A DNA stretch of 33,217 bases from Hyphomonas sp. (lineage in GTDB: Bacteria; Pseudomonadota; Alphaproteobacteria; Caulobacterales; Hyphomonadaceae). The position numbers were made by a program, and so were the translations under genes. A model generated the notes under the pieces. It had not been told where the DNA came from, made no database searches, and saw only the letters and a list, made by a program, of their open reading frames with translations. Location: NCBI RefSeq assembly GCF_016125515.1, contig NZ_WGLO01000022.1, positions 1 to 33,217 on the forward strand. Reading direction: 5' to 3'. Below are positions 1-6,511 of the stretch, one piece after another (position 1 is the stretch's first letter; every line of letters starts with the position of its first letter).

Positions 1-140
1 ACCCGCGCAATCGTATCCACGCCCTTCAACTCCAGCTCCATCCGCTACCAAAACGCGGATGGTCAAACACTCCAAACGGGGGGTCAAAGTTGGACGCCGA
101 TAACCCCGTCTAAGGGGTCAAACTTGCACGCCGAAACACA
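1..140. mobile_element. End of an IS21-like insertion sequence (partial)
   Basis: Two imperfect direct repeats lie at 78-100 and 113-134. Both contain GGGGTCAAA, then a short T/C-G stretch, then ACGCCGA (GTCAAAGTTGGACGCCGA and GTCAAACTTGCACGCCGA). Multiple terminal repeats of this GTCAA...ACGCCGA type are characteristic of IS21-family ends. The repeats run into AAACACA, so the reverse strand would begin TGTGTTTCGGCG, matching the 5'-TG...CA-3' ends of the family. The boundary is therefore placed at about 138-140. Bases 1-77 show no recognisable transposase C-terminus in any frame. Assignment is by motif recognition only. Confidence 0.55.
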
Positions 141-289
141 AGGAGGCCTCTGACAGACTGTACGCTCTGACCCACGGAGCGATTCATGTCGGCAATTACG
201 CGGATGAGATCACCGAGGCCGAGGCTGCCGCCATGATGGCCGCCATCGAGGTCGCGGCCACCGCTGCCAGTAAGGTGCGCCATGACTGA
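141..289 (+). pseudogene. 3' remnant of a phage gene truncated by the IS
   Basis: An open frame runs from the IS boundary to TGA at 287-289. Its end reads LTHGAIHVGNYADEITEAEA, followed by an Ala-rich helix and ASKVRHD. The composition is that of a real alpha-helical protein C-terminus, and the stop overlaps the next start (ATG at 282), the same coupling seen through the rest of the operon. The 5' part and its start are missing because the IS-like end sits immediately upstream. The product family is not recognised. It was probably a small early phage protein. Confidence 0.5.
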
Positions 290-530
290 GGCGCTGCAGG
301 TGCTCGCCGCGCTCTATCTCGCGCGCGGATCATGGCGGGGGTTTCGGGAGATCAGCGCCTGCCGGGCCGAGAACCGCCGCACCGGTGAGGCCGCACCGCT
401 CTGGCCGGTCTGGCTGCTGCTCGTCTTGTGCTGGCCGTTTTTCGACGCGCAGCGCGCGGTCCTGTGGGCGCTCGGCCAGTGGGATGCGGCCGCCGCGATC
501 CGCGCAGACAAGCGCGAGGCCCGGCCATGA
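282..530 (+). CDS. Small phage protein with one hydrophobic segment
   Basis: An 82-residue protein. A hydrophobic stretch, WPVWLLLVLCWPFF (about residues 41-54), is the only membrane-like segment, with a basic Arg-rich region before it and a short Ala-rich helix after it. The start ATG overlaps the preceding reading frame's stop, and the stop (528-530) overlaps the next ATG in an ATGA junction, so the gene is translationally coupled on both sides. I do not recognise a family. Position at the head of an early operon before a DNA methyltransferase suggests an accessory early protein. Function is unknown. Confidence 0.6.
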   Translation: MTEALQVLAALYLARGSWRGFREISACRAENRRTGEAAPLWPVWLLLVLCWPFFDAQRAVLWALGQWDAAAAIRADKREARP

Positions 531-1159
531 GCCGTGTGCGGACAATCACCGGCGCGCATGACACCGCGACCAAGGGCGAGGCCGAACTGTATGAGACGCC
601 GCCGGGCGCCGTCCGGGCACTGCTTGCTGCCGAGCCGTTTTTCCGCAGGGCGCAGACGATCCTTGAGCCGTGCTGCGGTCCCGGCCAGATGGTCGCCGCG
701 CTGCAGGCCGAAGGTCACCAAGTCATCGCGGCCGACCGGTTCGATTATGAGGCGCGCTGGAAAGGCCGGCCGGATACCGTTCGCACCTGGCACCTTGATT
801 TCCTGACCGCGCAGCCTGATCGCAGCTGCTCGGCTGTCGTGATGAATCCGCCCTATTCAAGAGCCGATGCCTTCATCGAGCGGGCGCTCGCCTGCGCGCC
901 GCGTGTCTATGCCCTGCTTGAGCTGGGTTGGCTGCAGGGCGAGGGCGCGCTGCGATGCGACCTGATCGACGGCGGGCCACTGATCCGCGTTTATCAGTTC
1001 CGGGGCCGGCTCGACATGCACCGCGACGGCTTCCCGGTCGAGCGGCGCCAGCAACAGGCGCGCAAGCATGCTTGGTTCTGTTTCGTCTGGCGCTCCATGG
1101 CCGAACCGGTGCCGGTCGCCTTCACGCGGGTCTCTGAAATCGGGGGCGGTGATGCCTGA
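527..1159 (+). CDS. Phage DNA adenine methyltransferase-like protein
   Basis: A 210-residue class I SAM-dependent methyltransferase. Motif I reads EPCCGPGQMVAAL (about residues 49-61) and binds SAM. It is followed by an acidic motif II (AADRFDYEA) and the catalytic motif IV MNPPYS (about 107-112), whose NPPY form is typical of N6-adenine or N4-cytosine DNA methyltransferases. The start at 527 is chosen because it forms an ATGA overlap with the previous stop; the frame stays open upstream but that part is a shadow. No restriction partner is nearby, so it is likely an orphan phage enzyme protecting or marking phage DNA. There is no obvious target-recognition domain, so specificity cannot be read from the sequence. 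Confidence 0.82.
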   Translation: MSRVRTITGAHDTATKGEAELYETPPGAVRALLAAEPFFRRAQTILEPCCGPGQMVAALQAEGHQVIAADRFDYEARWKGRPDTVRTWHLDFLTAQPDRSCSAVVMNPPYSRADAFIERALACAPRVYALLELGWLQGEGALRCDLIDGGPLIRVYQFRGRLDMHRDGFPVERRQQQARKHAWFCFVWRSMAEPVPVAFTRVSEIGGGDA

Positions 1160-1796
1160 CAGTGCGGCCGGCAATTCTGCGGAACACACGCCTGATGACA
1201 TCCGCTGGATGGATGGGCGAGACCCCAATCGCTTTTGGGCGATCACGCGCGCGCAGCCAGTAGCGAGCCTTACGGTCGCGGGTGTTCTGTGGGGTTTCAC
1301 GCGCTCGGTCGCGCCGCCGCCGCAGCTGATCGGCAAGCGTCTCATCATCACCGCCGGCGGCGGGCATCATCCGTTCAAGGAAGCGGCCGACTCCGGGCGC
1401 AATGCCGTGCTCGCTCATTGCGGTGTCGCGGTGTCGCCGGCGGAGATTCCGGACGGCCGCGAGAAGATGTTCCGCGAGGCGGTGCACAGCCTGCAGGCTT
1501 CCATGTCGGTCGGTGCCGTGCGGCTCGCGGCAGCCTTCCAGATAGCCAACGTCGTCGACGGGCAGGTCTATGCGGACATCCGTCCGGGCACGGCACATTC
1601 GGCGCCGCGCGGGCTTGGCATCTGGCGCGAGTTTGACCAGCGCGCGTTGCCGCAGGTCGAGACGCTCGACCGGGGCCGCTGGCTCTGGTGTTTCGACGCT
1701 GCCCATGAGTTCGCCCTCGACATGCGGGTGCCGGTCAAGGGCTTCGGCGGGATTTGGGACTATGAAAAGGGCCTCGCCCTCAGGGGGCGCGGATGA
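1152..1796 (+). CDS. ASCH/PUA-like domain protein
   Basis: A 214-residue protein. The segment ITRAQPVASLTVAGVLWGFT (residues ~36-55) followed by PQLIGKRLIITAGG resembles the N-terminal strand-helix of ASCH-domain proteins (a PUA-like beta-barrel fold that binds RNA or modified nucleotides). The C-terminus, GRWLWCFDAAHEFALDM and then VKGFGGIWDYEKG, matches the end of phage ASCH proteins, where a W-rich strand and KG.xGiW motif are common. Phage ASCH proteins often lie beside methyltransferases and other nucleic-acid modification genes, as here. The start ATG at 1152 overlaps the methyltransferase stop. Biochemical activity is not predictable; a role in nucleic-acid modification or sensing is inferred. 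Confidence 0.6.
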   Translation: MPDSAAGNSAEHTPDDIRWMDGRDPNRFWAITRAQPVASLTVAGVLWGFTRSVAPPPQLIGKRLIITAGGGHHPFKEAADSGRNAVLAHCGVAVSPAEIPDGREKMFREAVHSLQASMSVGAVRLAAAFQIANVVDGQVYADIRPGTAHSAPRGLGIWREFDQRALPQVETLDRGRWLWCFDAAHEFALDMRVPVKGFGGIWDYEKGLALRGRG

Positions 1797-2191
1797 ACCT
1801 CTCAAAGATTCCGGCGCCGCGCCTTGAGCGCCTGATCCGCGTGGCCGACCAGCGCGCTGCCGGCAAGCGTCCGGCCGAGATCGCGGCGAGCGAGCGCGTC
1901 TCCACCAAAACGCTGCAGCTCGACTTTGAAATCCTGGCAGTGCAGTCGCGCGCCGAGCTGGCGGTGCACCTCGCGCGCCGGGCCAAGTCCGGGCACCGCG
2001 CCGCGCCGGCCGGCGAGGTTTCACCTTGCGTGTTCTATGTCGTGCGCGAGGGCCGCGCCGAGCGCTGCGGCGCCGCTGCGCGCGGCCAGTATTGCGAGGC
2101 GCACAAGCGCGCCACCTCGCCGGGCGAGGGGCAGAGCTTCCCGCTGCGGCCGCGCACCCTGATCAAGAGCAATGGAGGCAAGCCCCGGTGA
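1793..2191 (+). CDS. HTH protein with GcrA-like Cys/His motif
   Basis: A 132-residue basic protein with two parts. Residues ~24-62 (GKRPAEIAASERVSTKTLQL... then SRAELAVHLARR) look like a LuxR/GerE-type helix-turn-helix. Residues ~81-108 contain CVFYVVREGRAERCG followed by GQYCEAHKRA, that is C-x13-CG-x5-YC-x2-H. This spacing recalls the C-terminal Cys/His cluster of the alphaproteobacterial cell-cycle regulator GcrA and its phage homologues. A DNA-binding or sigma-contacting regulator is inferred. The N-terminal GcrA signature itself is not present, so this is not a canonical GcrA. ATG at 1793 overlaps the previous stop (TGA 1794-1796). Confidence 0.6.
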   Translation: MNLSKIPAPRLERLIRVADQRAAGKRPAEIAASERVSTKTLQLDFEILAVQSRAELAVHLARRAKSGHRAAPAGEVSPCVFYVVREGRAERCGAAARGQYCEAHKRATSPGEGQSFPLRPRTLIKSNGGKPR

Positions 2192-2823
2192 GCATGAACC
2201 TGAAAGAGTTTCTGGCCGAGGTCGGCCTGCGCATGGACGCAGAGATCAATGCCGAGGTGCTGCGGCGGATCGGCGACCTCAAGCAGATGCGCGACATGCT
2301 GGTCGCGCTCGGTGCAACGGCGAAGGCGCTGGCCAGCACGGCCGAGCAGCAGGCCTCGGCGCTGCGCGACCTGTGCACCTGCATTGAAAACCAAAAGGCC
2401 TTGCTCGCCGAGCTTCCGGATGAGGCTGAGGCCGATGAGGATGCGCCTGGCGCGTCCGGACCGGCGGCGCCCGCCGAGGATGATGCGCCGGTTGAGGTTG
2501 AGGTGACGGTCACCAGAAAACCGGAGGCCGCGGCCGTCTCGACCAAGGCGCAAAAGGCCGAGCAGGCGGGCAAGGAAGACGGCCCCGAATGGCGCGCGGC
2601 GGCGCTCGCCGCTGCGCGCTCGGAAAAGGTCGCGAAGCTGGTGCGCCAGCTGGCCGAAGATGGTGACCTGACCGTGCAGGGTGTCATCTATGCGTTTCAT
2701 CCGCCGATCAAGGAAACCTATGCGCAGAACCTGCTCTCGGATGTGAAGCGCGCCCTTGGAGCGGCAGGCTGGACGCTCGCCCGCGACAACACCGGCGCAT
2801 ATCGACCGAGGATCGCAGAATGA
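2188..2823 (+). CDS. Phage protein with coiled-coil N-terminus, unknown
   Basis: About 211 residues. The N-terminal 70 residues are heptad-like and probably coiled-coil. A central segment (~75-130) is Ala/Glu/Pro-rich and low in complexity. The C-terminal ~70 residues (EKVAKLVRQLAEDGDLTVQG and on to ARDNTGAYRPRI) look like a compact winged-helix-like fold with a final beta hairpin. Start choice: GTG 2188 gives a GTGA overlap and sits 9 nt after GGAGG at 2174-2178; the in-frame ATG 2194 is the alternative. It precedes a primase-like zinc ribbon and the sliding clamp, so a replication-associated DNA-binding role is possible. No family is recognised. Confidence 0.6.
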   Translation: MSMNLKEFLAEVGLRMDAEINAEVLRRIGDLKQMRDMLVALGATAKALASTAEQQASALRDLCTCIENQKALLAELPDEAEADEDAPGASGPAAPAEDDAPVEVEVTVTRKPEAAAVSTKAQKAEQAGKEDGPEWRAAALAAARSEKVAKLVRQLAEDGDLTVQGVIYAFHPPIKETYAQNLLSDVKRALGAAGWTLARDNTGAYRPRIAE

Positions 2824-3158
2824 GCGGCGTGTTTTTCGACCTGGCCCTCCGGGTTGCGGCCGCCAAGGCCGCGCTGTCGATCTCGGAGGTCGCCTCGGCG
2901 CTCTGCCTTGCCGGATCAGGTCGCACGGGATGGGATTGCCCGGCCTGCGGATCGCGCGCGACCGTGCGGCCGCGTCCGGACGGCAAGGGTGCGCGCTGCA
3001 ACCTGCCGAGCTGCAACAAGGGATTCGACGCGCCGGGCCTTGTGGTCACCGCGCGCGGCGTGAACGTGCCGCAGGCGCTGACCTTCCTTGAACGGATCAT
3101 CGCCGAACGTGCCGCCAAGCATGACAAGGCGCCCTCACTTTTTGACCAAGGAGACTGA
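2820..3158 (+). CDS. Stand-alone CHC2-like (primase) zinc ribbon protein
   Basis: A 112-residue protein resembling only the N-terminal zinc-binding domain of DnaG-type primases. It has WDCPACGSRATVRP (residues ~39-52), a DGKGARCNLPSC cluster (~54-65) giving a four-Cys metal site, and VNVPQALTFLERII (~80-93), equivalent to the helix that follows the CHC2 zinc domain. No TOPRIM catalytic domain follows. The stop is 2 nt before the DnaN start, and AGGAGA (3149-3154) supplies that gene's ribosome site from inside this one. Likely role: template or initiation-site recognition, or recruitment of host primase. The family assignment rests on Cys spacing and the following helix. Confidence 0.62.
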   Translation: MSGVFFDLALRVAAAKAALSISEVASALCLAGSGRTGWDCPACGSRATVRPRPDGKGARCNLPSCNKGFDAPGLVVTARGVNVPQALTFLERIIAERAAKHDKAPSLFDQGD

Positions 3159-3160
3159 GA

Positions 3161-4279
3161 ATGGCGAAGGCAAAGGCAGCGCACACGCTCGCCGCAACGG
3201 TCGAGGCCGGCGAGTTCGCCCGGCGCCTCGGCTTCGTGACGGGCGCCATCGCCCGGCGCAACACCATCCCCATTCTCGGCTGTGTGCTGCTTGAGGCGCG
3301 CGAGGGCCTTATCCGCCTCTCGGCGACGAACCTTGACCAGCAATCCGATGCCGAGACGGCGGCCGACGTGAAGATCGCCGGCAAGGTCTGCATCGATGCG
3401 GGCCGGCTCTCGACCATTATCAGCCGGATGAGCGGCGAGCTGCTGATCACCCTCGATGACCGGGTGCTCAAGCTGTCGGCCGGACGCGCGCGCGCCGAAA
3501 TGCCGACCTTGCCGGCCGAGGATTTCCAAGGCCTGCGCGGGCCGGAGGATGGTGACACCATCGAGATTGCATCCGGCGCGCTCGCGGCGGGGCTTGCCTC
3601 GGTCATGCACTGCGCCTCAACCGAGGATACGCGGTATTACCTCAACGGCGTCTATGTGCAGCCGGATGGCGGCGCCCTCATTTTCACCGCCACCGATGGC
3701 CACCGGCTTGCCAGCCTGCGCGTCACCGCCGGCCTGCCGGATGGCCTGGGGTTCGATCCGTTCATCCTGCCGCGCGCCGTGCTGCGCGACTATTGCAAGT
3801 TTTGCGAGCGCGTCGATGGCCCGCTCGCCATGACCGTGGCCGACAACCGGCTGCAATTGTCCGCACACGGCGAAACGCACATCACAAAGCTGATAGATGG
3901 GACGTTCCCGGATTATGAGCGCGTGTTTCCGAAGGCGCCGGGCGCCAGCCTCACGCTGCCGGTCGCCGATCTGAAAGCGGCCGTTGCGGTCGCCATGACC
4001 GGCACCGAGGAAAAGAGCCGCGCCGTGCGGTTCGATGCCGAGGAAGGCCGCCTAGTCTGCCGGTCCGGCCGCGAGGCCGATTTCGCCGAGGCGTTCATCG
4101 AGGGCGTCGATATTGCGCCGGTTGATCCGTTCGGCCTCAATGGCAAGTATGTGCTCGACGCACTTGAGGCTTGCGGCGGGGCGGCCGAGGTCGAGCTGAT
4201 CGTCATTGATCCGGCCTCGCCTGTGCGCATCCTCGCGGGCGACCAGCTGCGCCAGTGCGTCATGCCGCTGAGGGTCTGA
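3161..4279 (+). CDS. dnaN: Phage-encoded DNA polymerase III beta sliding clamp
   Basis: 372 residues, close to the bacterial beta-clamp length (about 366-375), so all three clamp domains are present. Recognisable landmarks are ARRNTIPILGCVLLEA (domain I), YYLNGVYVQPDGGALIF then TATDGHRLA (domain II, residues ~162-190), LIDGTFPDYERVFP (~239-252) and the C-terminal RQCVMPLRV, the counterpart of the MPMRL tail that lines the hydrophobic partner-binding pocket. The dimer would encircle DNA as a processivity factor. AGGAGA at 3149-3154 precedes the ATG. Full-length DnaN is rarely phage-borne and suggests that the phage supplies its own clamp to redirect host Pol III or competing clamp-binding proteins. 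It could have been captured from a host; base use is like its neighbours. Confidence 0.93.
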   Translation: MAKAKAAHTLAATVEAGEFARRLGFVTGAIARRNTIPILGCVLLEAREGLIRLSATNLDQQSDAETAADVKIAGKVCIDAGRLSTIISRMSGELLITLDDRVLKLSAGRARAEMPTLPAEDFQGLRGPEDGDTIEIASGALAAGLASVMHCASTEDTRYYLNGVYVQPDGGALIFTATDGHRLASLRVTAGLPDGLGFDPFILPRAVLRDYCKFCERVDGPLAMTVADNRLQLSAHGETHITKLIDGTFPDYERVFPKAPGASLTLPVADLKAAVAVAMTGTEEKSRAVRFDAEEGRLVCRSGREADFAEAFIEGVDIAPVDPFGLNGKYVLDALEACGGAAEVELIVIDPASPVRILAGDQLRQCVMPLRV

Positions 4280-4281
4280 TC

Positions 4282-4585
4282 ATGGCGCGACCGATGAAAG
4301 AGGTAGTCGCGGACCTTGAGCGGGTCGCCGAGGCGCAGGCGCGCGGCGTGGCGCTGATGCAAGAGCTTCTGGCAAGCGCAAAGGCGCACCTCAAAGAGCT
4401 GTCAGACAAGGATGAGGAAATCGCGGGGCTGAGGGCGGAGATTTGCCGCCTTGAGGATCAGCCGGCAGGCTGCGCGGCGCGCGCTCGCCGAATGGGCGCG
4501 CGGCGAACATCCGCACACGGTCGAGGCGGTGCTCACCGCGATCCGGGGCGGGCATACCGGGGATCTAGCGCGCGTGTTCGGTTAG
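4282..4585 (+). pseudogene. Coiled-coil phage gene with an apparent +1 frameshift
   Basis: ATG 4282 begins MARPMKEVVADLERVAEAQA and continues as a Glu/Leu/Ala coiled-coil to about 4464. In that frame the downstream residues become Arg/Gly/Ala-rich noise. In the +1 frame from 4466 a sensible continuation appears, QAARRALAEWARGEHPHTVE, then AVLTAIRGGHTGDLARVFG and TAG at 4583-4585. An extra G at 4464-4465 (CCGG where CCG would keep frame) explains the break. Without it the product would be about 100 residues. This may be a recent inactivating insertion, a sequencing error or, less likely, programmed +1 shifting. It follows dnaN by 2 nt. Function is not recognised. Confidence 0.6.
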
Positions 4586-4602
4586 GACATGATGACCCGA
4601 CC

Positions 4603-4833
4603 TCAACCCTTCCTCTGGCCGACATCGCGGGTGCTCGGCACGGCCGGCAGGTCGCGGCGCGGCGTGATGTCGAACGGCGCGGCGAGGCCGGCCGCGAGAT
4701 CGCGCGCGAGCAGCCGGGCGGCGCCATCGGTTCCGTGCGCCTTCGCCAGTTCCCGGAACCGGGCTTTGGCGGTGGTCTGCAGGGCCACCGTGAGGTGGAT
4801 TTCGAGCGCGCGGCGGGTTTCCTCATCAATCAT
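4603..4833 (-). CDS. Small minus-strand phage protein, unknown
   Basis: A 76-residue protein, MIDEETRRALEIHLTVALQT..., rich in Ala/Arg/Leu helices with a Pro-containing tail. It is the only convincing phage gene on the minus strand: amino-acid composition is protein-like on this strand, while the opposite frame is Arg/Gly-rich. The start ATG (4833-4831) has an AAGGA-like site about 12 nt upstream. It converges with the frameshifted gene ending at 4585 and diverges from the SNase-like gene at 4897. The divergent position and size are compatible with a small regulator, but no HTH or ribbon-helix-helix motif is clearly visible. Confidence 0.55.
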   Translation of the reverse strand: MIDEETRRALEIHLTVALQTTAKARFRELAKAHGTDGAARLLARDLAAGLAAPFDITPRRDLPAVPSTRDVGQRKG

Positions 4834-4896
4834 GCTGTGTGCCTATCCTTGCGCTTGGTCTCATAGGCCCGCGCGGGCCGGAAAGGAAGTTTCCAC
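4834..4896. promoter_or_regulatory. Divergent intergenic region with a 14-bp palindrome
   Basis: This 63-bp gap separates the only leftward phage gene (start 4833) from the rightward SNase-like gene (ATG 4897), so promoters in both directions are expected. It contains a perfect palindrome GGCCCGCGCGGGCC at 4866-4879 and, next to it, GGAAAGGAAGTTTCC (5-bp arms). AAGGAAG also serves as the ribosome site for 4897. No convincing -35/-10 pair is visible. The palindrome could be an operator, but GC-rich palindromes arise easily at this base composition. Confidence 0.35.
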
Positions 4897-5310
4897 ATGT
4901 TTCGCCCTCTGATCCGCCTGTCACTTTTCGGCCTGGCCGCGTGTGCGAGCGCGCCGGCGCCGCCGCACCTGCCTGAGGTGCGCGACTGCGCGCCGGGGGC
5001 CTTTGTGGCGCTTCCTGAGCCCGTCTGGACGGCGCCGGCAACGGCGGTCATCGATGGGGACAGTTTCTGCATGGGCGCCGCTGAAATCCGGCTGCAGGGC
5101 TATTCCGCGCCCGAATGGGATGCGCCGGGCGGGCCTGAGGCGCGCGCGCGCCTCGCCGAGCTGCTCGCGGCGCGCGGTCCGGTCACCTGCACCGCAAAAG
5201 CGCGTTCCTATGACCGTGTGATCGCGGCCTGCACCTTGCCAGACGGTGAGCGGCTTGAGGCCGTGCTCAAAAGGGAGGGTTCGGCGCCCGGTGTGTCCGG
5301 CGGGCCATGA
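4897..5310 (+). CDS. SNase-like (thermonuclease family) lipoprotein
   Basis: A 137-residue protein. The N-terminus, LIRLSLFGLAACAS, looks like a lipoprotein signal with Cys at about residue 16, so the mature protein would be anchored in the envelope. The body resembles a staphylococcal-nuclease (TNase) fold: ATAVIDGDSFCM, then IRLQGYSAPEWD (the strand that normally carries the catalytic Arg and Ca-binding Asp, R.xGidaPE), and KARSYDRVIAACTLPDG, equivalent to the kd.YgR.la.v motif. In that motif the second Arg appears as R in YDRV. The protein stops soon after EAVLKREG, a little short for the family. A secreted nuclease or superinfection-exclusion factor is plausible. Confidence 0.65.
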   Translation: MFRPLIRLSLFGLAACASAPAPPHLPEVRDCAPGAFVALPEPVWTAPATAVIDGDSFCMGAAEIRLQGYSAPEWDAPGGPEARARLAELLAARGPVTCTAKARSYDRVIAACTLPDGERLEAVLKREGSAPGVSGGP

Positions 5311-5352
5311 CCCGCCACTAACCTCGCATTTTGACCAATAGGAAGGGGCGCG

Positions 5353-5367
5353 GCGAACCCGGTTCGC
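5353..5367. promoter_or_regulatory. Dispersed 15-bp palindrome, copy 1
   Basis: GCGAACCCGGTTCGC: 7-bp arms around one central base. It lies in the 96-bp gap before the HTH gene at 5407, together with an extra half-site GCGAAC at 5369-5374. It is one of five perfect copies in the window (others at 11648, 17361, 21474, 32906). This copy is well placed to act as an operator for the initiator-like gene. Confidence 0.6.
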
Positions 5368-5375
5368 AGCGAACA

Positions 5376-5397
5376 CCTCCGGCTTGCCCTTGGGAGG
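5376..5397 (+). promoter_or_regulatory. Possible hairpin hiding the ribosome binding site of the 5407 gene
   Basis: CCTCC (5376-5380) can pair with GGAGG (5393-5397) across a 12-nt loop. GGAGG is the apparent Shine-Dalgarno of the ATG at 5407, so the pairing would sequester it. The arms are only 5 bp, so stability is modest. Confidence 0.3.
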
Positions 5398-5406
5398 GGC
5401 TTTCTG

Positions 5407-6459
5407 ATGAGTTTTGAACTTGGCGAATCCCTGCGCCGCTGCGGCCTCGAAACGGGTGGCCGGCGGCACATCCTCGATGCGCTGGCCTGTTACACCGATG
5501 AGGAAACCGGCCTTGCGAGCGCGTCTCAAGTCACGCTGGCCGTTCATGCCGGCATGAGTGAGCGTCATGCCAAGCGCATCCTTGCCGAGCTGATCGCCGA
5601 TCAAGACCTGGCCGGTCTGGTGCGCCTTGTGCGGCCTGCGGCCGGACGGGGTCGCGTGGCGGTCTATCAGCTGATGATCGGCCGCATCGAGCCGCTGGCA
5701 GCGGCGATCAAGGCCGCGCAGCGCGTGGCGCGCGCCGGTGTCGCGGTCGCGCTGCTCGATGCCGGCCTGTGCGGCAAAGCGCTTTCGCCGGACAATATGA
5801 GGGCGATTTTCACGCTTTTGGCGCGCCTGATGCGCCTTGAGGGCAATCAGCCGGCGGCCGCAGCCGTCGAGGCGCAGGCGGCGCTATTCGAGGCCTTCCT
5901 CGCGAGCGAGGCGCCTGTGCGCCGGCCGGACGGCTCAGAGGCCGCGCCGGAGTTCGATTTCGGTCCGCAGGCGGAGGAAAATGCGCCTGCGCAGCCTTGT
6001 GGAAAGCCTGTGAATGACCGGCCGGAAAGGGGGACAATCTGTCCGGAAAAGGGGGACAATCTGTCCGGAAAGGGGGACAATCTGTCATCGGCGCATATAA
6101 GGAATCTTTCCCCTCAGGGATTAACCCCTTTTACGGCAGAGGCCGCCGCGACGGGCTGTGAGCAGCTGATCGCCGGTCAGGCCGTGGTCGCCCGCGAGTT
6201 CTTCCTCGACCCGATGGCCATGATCGGCCATGTCACCGCCTGCCGCGCGGATCGCAGGGCTTTCGGAGAGGCGTTTGCCGGCAGGTTGGGGCGCATCGAC
6301 GCGCATGGCGTTTTGACGGTGGTCTGCACCGATCCTGCCGAGGCCGAGTCGCTTGCCGCGCGCTGGCTTGAGCCTCTGGTCGGCTATGCGCGCACAATCG
6401 GCCTTTCGGGGGTTGTGTTTGCGGCAAGGGGCCGGGCGGCGGAATGGCCGCCACCGTGA
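5407..6459 (+). CDS. HTH phage replication-initiator-like protein
   Basis: 350 residues. Residues ~30-85 (DEETGLASASQVTLAVHAGM followed by SERHAKRILAELIAD and RGRVAVYQL) form a winged helix-turn-helix as in phage replication proteins of the lambda O/helix-turn-helix-36 type. A helical middle region follows. Residues ~203-226 are a low-complexity linker encoded by three tandem DNA repeats (6022-6085). The C-terminal ~110 residues are a separate alpha/beta domain of unknown type. Start ATG 5407 follows GGGAGGGG. In lambda, the O gene contains the iterons of the origin that O binds; the same organisation here suggests an initiator that loads host helicase or primase. The family assignment is by architecture, so the initiator role is inferred. 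Confidence 0.62.
   Translation: MSFELGESLRRCGLETGGRRHILDALACYTDEETGLASASQVTLAVHAGMSERHAKRILAELIADQDLAGLVRLVRPAAGRGRVAVYQLMIGRIEPLAAAIKAAQRVARAGVAVALLDAGLCGKALSPDNMRAIFTLLARLMRLEGNQPAAAAVEAQAALFEAFLASEAPVRRPDGSEAAPEFDFGPQAEENAPAQPCGKPVNDRPERGTICPEKGDNLSGKGDNLSSAHIRNLSPQGLTPFTAEAAATGCEQLIAGQAVVAREFFLDPMAMIGHVTACRADRRAFGEAFAGRLGRIDAHGVLTVVCTDPAEAESLAARWLEPLVGYARTIGLSGVVFAARGRAAEWPPP
6022..6085. repeat. Three tandem iterons inside the initiator-like gene (candidate origin)
   Basis: Three contiguous copies, 6022-6042, 6043-6064 and 6065-6085, of CCGGAAAGGGGGACAATCTGT with units of 21, 22 and 21 bp (the second has one extra A). Each copy contains the dyad GACA-ATC-TGTC. Directly downstream (6091-6135) the sequence turns AT-rich for this genome: GCATATAAGGAATCTTT, then a TTAACCCCTTTTA stretch. 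Iterons next to an AT-rich unwinding element inside an initiator gene is the lambda oriO layout. Because unit 2 is 22 bp, copy 1 is translated in a different frame from copies 2 and 3, so the conserved object is the DNA and not the peptide. Confidence 0.68.
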
Positions 6460-6511
6460 GGCGCCCGCTTCCATCCGTCTGCTGATCAAACAACGCCTTA
6501 GGAGCCTGCCC

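Noticed and set aside
78..134. Short direct repeats considered as a CRISPR
   Set aside because: Only two imperfect copies with no spacer structure; they match IS21-like terminal repeats better.
4586..4866. Continuation of the gene at 4282 in zero frame to 4866
   Set aside because: After about 4464 the zero frame becomes Arg/Gly-rich and runs antisense to a better minus-strand gene, so the shorter frameshifted reading is preferred.
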